The notes under the pieces were generated by a model. It was given only the letters and a program-made list of their open reading frames with translations. It was not told the DNA's origin and did no database searches. DNA of 10,612 bases from Candidatus Brevefilum sp. (GTDB lineage Bacteria; Chloroflexota; Anaerolineae; Anaerolineales; Anaerolineaceae): positions 1 through 10,612 of the forward strand of contig SLIC01000160.1 in the NCBI GenBank assembly GCA_007135845.1, in the 5' to 3' direction. Positions 6,832 to 10,612 of the stretch are shown here, piece after piece. The position numbers were made by a program, and so were the translations under genes. Every line of letters begins with the position of its first letter. The stretch's first letter is position 1.

Positions 6832-7071
6832 TTACGCCTCCGTTTTTTGCTTTTGATAACGGTAAACGGTGATCGCAGCATCCGGGCAGACGACGGCACA
6901 AATACCGCAGCCTGTGCAGGCATCAGGATTCACCATATAGGCTGGATGAAAGCCCCTGGATGTCAATCGTTCCATATCCAGATCTAATACATCGTGCGGA
7001 CAATCTGTGACGCACAGCTCACATGCCTTACAATACAACTCGTTGACTTCAATATATCCCTTGGCGGGCAT
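6832..7071 (-). CDS. 2x[4Fe-4S] ferredoxin, delta subunit of the oxidoreductase
   Basis: 79 residues with two complete 4Fe-4S motifs: C14-K-A-C17-E-L-C20-V-T-D-C24-P and C52-T-G-C55-G-I-C58-A-V-V-C62-P. An 18-residue or so linker separates them, as in KorD/VorD polyferredoxins. It should pass electrons from the beta-subunit cluster to free ferredoxin. ATG 7071 is chosen over an in-frame TTG at 7077 because AAGGAGG (7079-7085) is 7 nt from the ATG but only 1 nt from the TTG. It is the first gene of the operon, ending 2 nt before the alpha subunit, so all four subunits are probably made from one message. Confidence 0.92.
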   Translation of the reverse strand: MPAKGYIEVNELYCKACELCVTDCPHDVLDLDMERLTSRGFHPAYMVNPDACTGCGICAVVCPDAAITVYRYQKQKTEA

Positions 7072-7081
7072 TAACAAGCCT

Positions 7082-7099
7082 CCTTTATGTCATTAAAGG
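7082..7099 (-). promoter_or_regulatory. Leader hairpin overlapping the first ribosome binding site of the operon
   Basis: On the minus strand CCTTTA, six nt and TAAAGG form a 6-bp stem; the right arm includes the first bases of the AAGGAGG Shine-Dalgarno of the ferredoxin gene. Further upstream in the leader GTCCTGG (7108-7114) and CCAGGAC (7139-7145) are perfect 7-bp arms with a 24-nt loop that contains most of the palindrome GGAAGCTTCC (7131-7140). These could tune translation of the operon, but no known riboswitch is recognised. Confidence 0.3.
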
Positions 7100-7155
7100 T
7101 AACAATTGTCCTGGACAGATCATCGGGTGAGGAAGCTTCCAGGACTTCCTGTTAA

Positions 7156-7161
7156 AGTATA
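7156..7161 (-). promoter_or_regulatory. Possible -10 box of the oxidoreductase operon
   Basis: TATACT on the minus strand, 84 bp upstream of the ferredoxin ATG. A TTGGCA lies upstream with a 20-bp spacer, which is too long for a good -35, so the promoter call is weak. The leader from here to the start codon would contain both inverted repeats described at 7082-7145. Confidence 0.3.
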
Positions 7162-7200
7162 CTCGATATCTCCCGCCGGAATGCCAATAGGACAAAATGC

Positions 7201-7223
7201 ACATCACGATTCAAGGGTGATGT
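7201..7223 (-). terminator. Stem-loop between the metallopeptidase gene and the operon
   Basis: Perfect 7-bp arms ACATCAC (7201-7207) and GTGATGT (7217-7223) with a 9-nt loop, 32 nt past the stop of the metallopeptidase gene. On the minus strand the stem is followed by GCATTTTG, a poor T-tract. It may be a weak terminator for that gene; alternatively it is an upstream operator of the operon. Confidence 0.3.
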
Positions 7224-7255
7224 TTATCATTAATTTCGCTAGATCCATGCATTAA

Positions 7256-8041
7256 TTACGTGGTTTTCATCATTATTGAAAACAACAATGCCAGATCATT
7301 GACCAAACCCGGGGTTCTCCTATCCAGGAATTCAATAAAAGCTGCCCCACCAGCATAAAAGGTCACTCGACTGAATGGTAGATCCATTCCCCCATTGTTC
7401 ACACATAACCCCAGTTTTTCCTGCAAACGGTTTTCAACCCAACGCGCAAACCCTTCCTTCCATTCCTGCCAGACCATGTATTCAAAATCATGCCGTCCAA
7501 GATAAGTACGCAACTCCTGGCGGGCGTTTTGAACTGGATGCTCGTCATCCATTCCTGCGCCAAATGAAAGTGCATGCAAAAACGCTCCATAAGACCGGAT
7601 AAAGGCATTTGCCTGGTAGGGAAAGGGATGCTGGATCTCCCACATGTAATTATTTTGTTCCTGGGCTTGCCTGGCAACATCCAATGTCATTTTGAGTTGT
7701 TGTTCACAGGTCTCGTACTGGTAGCAATGTACAAACTCATGTAAGATGGTCACATAGCCTTCCTTGCTGTCGAACACTTCTGGCGTGACCACGCACACAA
7801 TCCGCCCGCCGTAATCTTCTAACTGAAAGGCAGCCCTGACGCCTGTAGGGATTGGCATGGGGGCCGGTGACGACTTTGCAAAATGGTAGGATTGTTGGGC
7901 GTCGTCACAGTCATGAACAAGCAGGGTATCCCCCTCGGCGATCACCACGGGATAAAGCCTGCGCAGGGCAGGGTTGATTCCACACACTTGTTGATGAATG
8001 GGTATCAGTACATTGATCAGATCAACATAGATTTCTGTCAT
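7256..8041 (-). CDS. Uncharacterised HEXXH putative zinc metallopeptidase
   Basis: 261 residues with no signal peptide or membrane helix, so probably cytoplasmic. The zincin motif is H101-E-F-V-H105 in TILHEFVHCYQYE. A likely third ligand is E196 in WKEGFARWVENRL; an acidic residue about 90 residues on, in an E-G-x-A-x-W context, is the gluzincin (peptidase MA) pattern. The motif FYAGGAAFIEFLDRR (228-242) resembles the C-terminal helix after the active site in such proteins. I do not recognise a characterised family. The ATG is well supported by GAGG with a 6-nt spacer. The gene is a single unit, divergent from the thiolase, so neighbours give no clue to substrate. Fold class is a reasonable inference; peptidase activity is untested. 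Confidence 0.72.
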   Translation of the reverse strand: MTEIYVDLINVLIPIHQQVCGINPALRRLYPVVIAEGDTLLVHDCDDAQQSYHFAKSSPAPMPIPTGVRAAFQLEDYGGRIVCVVTPEVFDSKEGYVTILHEFVHCYQYETCEQQLKMTLDVARQAQEQNNYMWEIQHPFPYQANAFIRSYGAFLHALSFGAGMDDEHPVQNARQELRTYLGRHDFEYMVWQEWKEGFARWVENRLQEKLGLCVNNGGMDLPFSRVTFYAGGAAFIEFLDRRTPGLVNDLALLFSIMMKTT

Positions 8042-8165
8042 AGATTACCTCGAAGGTTCGCTGTCGGTAGGACCAGGTTACCAACAACGATCACGGTTCG
8101 GAATAAAGATCAACATTTATTGTAACCGCGTTGTGTGCAAGGGTGAGGCGTGCCGCTCTGATAAC

Positions 8166-8205
8166 GGTGGGTTGAAAACCACAACCCGCCCTGCCCGCCC
8201 TACAA
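8166..8205 (-). repeat. Short REP-like hairpin R4 related to R1-R3
   Basis: GGTGGGTTG (8166-8174) pairs with CAACCCGCC (8182-8190), with one T:G, over a 7-nt loop. On the minus strand the element starts TGTAGGGCGGG, so it has the same GTAG box (complement of 8200-8203) and G-rich arm as R1-R3. It contains an internal near-duplication of GGGCGGG and lacks the long core. It sits in the divergent region between the metallopeptidase and thiolase genes, over 7 kb from the transposase, so the repeat family is dispersed. Confidence 0.6.
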
Positions 8206-8276
8206 CTGAGTAATTCGATGCCTATTACGAAGTGGTAAAATTTGATCAACCACCAAGTAAAAATGGGAGCAATACC

Positions 8277-9488
8277 ATGCCTGAAGCTGTGATTATTGAT
8301 GCACTGCGCACCCCCATCGGGGAATTAGGGGGTGCCCTCGCCACGATCCGCCCGGATGACCTGGCCGCGATGGTGATCCAGGCCGTTGTCGAGAAAAACG
8401 ACCTTGACCCAACTCTGGTTGAGGAGGTCTACTTGGGCTGCGCCAACCAGGCTGGTGAGGATAACCGCAACATCGCCCGGATGGCATCCTTGCTAGCAGG
8501 GCTGCCTGTCTCCGTGCCTGGGGTGACGATCAACCGTTTATGCGCATCTGGTCTGACAGCGCTCAACACGGCCGCCCGCTCGATCCGAGCCGGGGATGGC
8601 GAGGTATTCCTGGTTGGCGGCGTTGAAAGCATGAGCCGGGCGCCCTATGTCTTGCCCAAGCCAGAGCGACCCGTCGGGAACCTGACGGCGTATGATACCA
8701 CCCTGGGCTGGCGATTGATCAACCCCCGCCTGGAAGAACAGTACAGCACAGAATCGATGGGCGTCACCGCTGAGAATATTGCGGAAATGACCGGCATCAG
8801 CCGCGAGGCACAGGACGAGTTTGCCCTGGCAAGCCACCAGCGCGCCATTGCCGCGATCGATGCCGGAAAATTCTCCGAGGAGATCCTGCCCATACCCGTC
8901 CCCCAGCGTAAAGGTGATCTTGTCCGCTTTGACACTGACGAGCGCCCCCGGCGAGGCACCTCAATGGAAGCACTCAGCCGGTTAAGGCCAGCTTTCGAAG
9001 AGGGCGGTACCGTCACAGCGGGGAACAGCTCAGGGTTGAACGACGGCGCAGCGATTTTATTGGTCATGGCGGAGGAACGAGCACAGGCATTAGGTTACCG
9101 GCCTATGGTACGGGTGGTGAGCGCGGCTTCGGCTGGCGTACCACCGCGCATCATGGGCATCGGGCCCGTCCCGGCAACCGAAAAAGCCCTGCACAGGGCT
9201 GGTTTGAGCATCAAGGATATTCAACTGGCTGAAATAAATGAAGCCTTCGCTGTACAAACCCTGGCAGTGCTGCAGGGTTTGGGATTGTCGCACGAGATCT
9301 CCAACGTCAACGGTGGTGCGATTGCCCTGGGTCACCCTTTGGGTTGTTCCGGTGCGCGCATCCTGACCACCCTGCTGCACGAGATGCGCCGCAGGGCAGA
9401 ATCAGCCCGCAGACCATTCTACGGGCTGGCAACCTTATGTGTAGGTGTTGGCCAGGGGGAAACCACCATCCTGGAGTGGATCGGCTGA
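8277..9488 (+). CDS. Thiolase (acetyl-CoA / 3-oxoadipyl-CoA acyltransferase family)
   Basis: 403 residues, full length for a type II thiolase. Catalytic residues are all present: nucleophile C89 in [12 protein letters not shown] at 321-324, H353 in [16 protein letters not shown], and C388 in LCVGVGQG. The N-terminal run [29 protein letters not shown] and [10 protein letters not shown] closely resemble 3-oxoadipyl-CoA thiolases (PcaF/PaaJ), while A90 replaces the usual G of the PcaF NRLCGSG. The enzyme either cleaves 3-oxoacyl-CoA with CoA or condenses two acetyl-CoA; specificity cannot be fixed from sequence. ATG 8277 has GGGAG 7 nt upstream; a GTG at 8232 in frame would add 15 unlikely residues. 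A weak TAAAAT (8236-8241) might be its -10. It stands alone, convergent with htpG 15 bp away. Confidence 0.92.
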   Translation: MPEAVIIDALRTPIGELGGALATIRPDDLAAMVIQAVVEKNDLDPTLVEEVYLGCANQAGEDNRNIARMASLLAGLPVSVPGVTINRLCASGLTALNTAARSIRAGDGEVFLVGGVESMSRAPYVLPKPERPVGNLTAYDTTLGWRLINPRLEEQYSTESMGVTAENIAEMTGISREAQDEFALASHQRAIAAIDAGKFSEEILPIPVPQRKGDLVRFDTDERPRRGTSMEALSRLRPAFEEGGTVTAGNSSGLNDGAAILLVMAEERAQALGYRPMVRVVSAASAGVPPRIMGIGPVPATEKALHRAGLSIKDIQLAEINEAFAVQTLAVLQGLGLSHEISNVNGGAIALGHPLGCSGARILTTLLHEMRRRAESARRPFYGLATLCVGVGQGETTILEWIG

Positions 9489-9503
9489 CCCAGAAGCCTT
9501 GCG

Positions 9504-10612
9504 CTAGCTGTCGTCTTCCTCACCCAGCGCGCTGGCGATCAGATCCTGGATGCGCCCGACCATGCTGACTGGGTCAGGGTGCAAGCCTTCCACCAACAGG
9601 GTGTTTTCAAAGAGCTGTTCAGCAGCCAGGTCAAATTTTGGGTCTGCCGGGTTTAATTGGGACAATCTGACAATAATTTTGTGCTTGGGGTTAAGCTCCA
9701 GCACCTTTTTCGGCACTTCGAAGTCTTTATCCATCATACGATACACCCGTTGGACGGATGGATCCGGTGCCCCTTCAGCGTCCACCAATCGGGCAGGTGA
9801 ACCGGTTAGCCGTTCTGTAGTGCGTACATCGCTGACCCTGTCACCTAACAGGGATTTAAACCGTACGATCAAATCCGCAACAGCAGCTTGATCCAACGCA
9901 GGGGATTGTGCTTCTTCGTGGGCTTCGTCTGCCTCCTGTGGCAGGTCTGCCTGGGCAACATTGACCAGGGGGTGATCCTGGTAGCTGTTGAGCTGCATCA
10001 GCATGAAGGGGTCCACAGGTTCAGACAGCACCAATACCTCAATATCGGCTTTGCGAAAAGCATCCATGTGCGGACTGTAGTTTACGGCGCTGGGGTCCTC
10101 TCCAAGGAAGTAGTAGATCTCATTTTGGTCAGGGTTTGCACGGCTAAGATAGTCGTCCAAGGATGACCAGCCCGCCAGGTCTTTGTTCGTGTGGAAGCGC
10201 AGCAGGGGGAACAGTTTTTCAGGTTCATCCTGTTCGATGGCGACCCCTTCCTTCAACAAAGAACCATAGGTTTTCCAAAACATCTCATATTTTTCTTCGT
10301 CATCACCCAGTGACTTAAGCATATCCAACACTTTGCCAGTCACCAGGCGTTTGAGCAGGGCCATCACCCGGTTGGATTGCACACTCTCACGAGAGACGTT
10401 CAGCGGCAGGTCTTCCGAGTCGACCACACCCTGGATGAAATTGAAATAGGGCGGCAGCAGGTCTGTGCAGAATTCTTGAATGAGCACCTTGCGGGCATAG
10501 AGCTTCAAACCAGGTTCCTTGCGCGGTGAAAAGACCAGGTTGCGGGGGTCCTGGGGTATAAACAGCAAGGCATACATCTGTGCCGGCGCGTCAACCGTCA
10601 TGTGAGCGTGTG
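9504..10612 (-). CDS. htpG: HSP90-family chaperone HtpG, C-terminal part (runs off the window)
   Basis: The open frame continues to the window edge without a stop, giving the last ~369 residues of a protein normally about 620-640 long. The N-terminal ATPase domain lies outside. The middle domain is visible through DAPAQMYALLFIPQDPRN, then LKLYARKVLIQE and the highly conserved GVVDSEDLPLNVSRE. The C-terminal dimerisation domain follows, with an acidic linker (QEADEAHEEAQ) between conserved blocks, as is common in bacterial members. HtpG is a cytosolic ATP-dependent dimeric chaperone for stress-sensitive clients. The C-terminus ends GEEDDS, acidic but without the eukaryotic MEEVD. An internal ATG at 10601 should not be taken as the start. 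The gene converges on the thiolase with no room for a separate terminator. Confidence 0.95.
   Translation of the reverse strand, partial: HAHMTVDAPAQMYALLFIPQDPRNLVFSPRKEPGLKLYARKVLIQEFCTDLLPPYFNFIQGVVDSEDLPLNVSRESVQSNRVMALLKRLVTGKVLDMLKSLGDDEEKYEMFWKTYGSLLKEGVAIEQDEPEKLFPLLRFHTNKDLAGWSSLDDYLSRANPDQNEIYYFLGEDPSAVNYSPHMDAFRKADIEVLVLSEPVDPFMLMQLNSYQDHPLVNVAQADLPQEADEAHEEAQSPALDQAAVADLIVRFKSLLGDRVSDVRTTERLTGSPARLVDAEGAPDPSVQRVYRMMDKDFEVPKKVLELNPKHKIIVRLSQLNPADPKFDLAAEQLFENTLLVEGLHPDPVSMVGRIQDLIASALGEEDDS

Noticed and set aside
9504..9518. Acidic C-terminus of HtpG as a MEEVD-like co-chaperone tail
   Set aside because: It ends EEDDS rather than MEEVD, and acidic ends are not evidence of TPR-protein docking in bacteria.
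9524..9535. Perfect palindrome CCAGCGCGCTGG near the thiolase/htpG junction as a bidirectional terminator
   Set aside because: It lies inside the htpG coding region, has no T-run on either strand, and such GC palindromes are expected in GC-rich coding DNA.

Overview
The window looks like chromosomal DNA of an anaerobic bacterium. The gene content and protein style (a ferredoxin-dependent 2-oxoacid oxidoreductase operon, a DUF92 membrane protein, a bacterial PH-domain membrane protein, a DegT-type aminotransferase with a long insert, HtpG) fit Chloroflexota, class Anaerolineae. That placement is inference from protein resemblance; no marker gene is present to prove it. Most of the window is moderately GC-rich, but the first ~1 kb is clearly more AT-rich.

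Layout. (1) Positions 1-1083 are a REP/RAYT locus: a minus-strand single-copy Y1 transposase (753-202) with three repeats, each exactly 93 bp, at 15-107 and 815-907 (same orientation) and 991-1083 (inverted). Each begins TGTAG followed by a G-rich arm (GGTGGGTTGG or a close variant) and ends with the complementary arm. A shorter relative lies at 8166-8205. (2) Positions 1079-4174, all minus: a DegT/DnrJ/EryC1 aminotransferase, a five-helix PH-domain membrane protein 22 nt behind it, and then a DUF92 membrane protein with its own likely promoter. The DUF92 stop codon lies inside the third repeat. (3) Positions 4359-7071, minus: a compact four-gene operon, ferredoxin - alpha - beta - gamma, encoding a complete 2-oxoacid:ferredoxin oxidoreductase of the VOR/KOR type, with strong Shine-Dalgarno sites and 2-13 nt gaps. 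(4) Positions 7256-8041, minus: a lone HEXXH putative metallopeptidase of unknown role. (5) Positions 8277-9488, plus: a thiolase close in motifs to the 3-oxoadipyl-CoA/acetyl-CoA thiolases. (6) Positions 9504-10612, minus: the 3' part of htpG, convergent with the thiolase and running off the window.

Function. The oxidoreductase and the thiolase both handle CoA thioesters: the first makes acyl-CoA plus reduced ferredoxin from 2-oxoacids (probably branched-chain amino acid derived), the second cleaves or forms 3-oxoacyl-CoA. Together they suggest fermentation of amino acids or organic acids, but they are not in one operon. The aminotransferase points to amino-sugar or surface-polysaccharide synthesis. 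The most unusual part is the transposase with its family of length-constant 93-bp repeats: it looks like a REPIN/RAYT-type system, but with only one GTAG-bearing end per element and a poorly conserved core.
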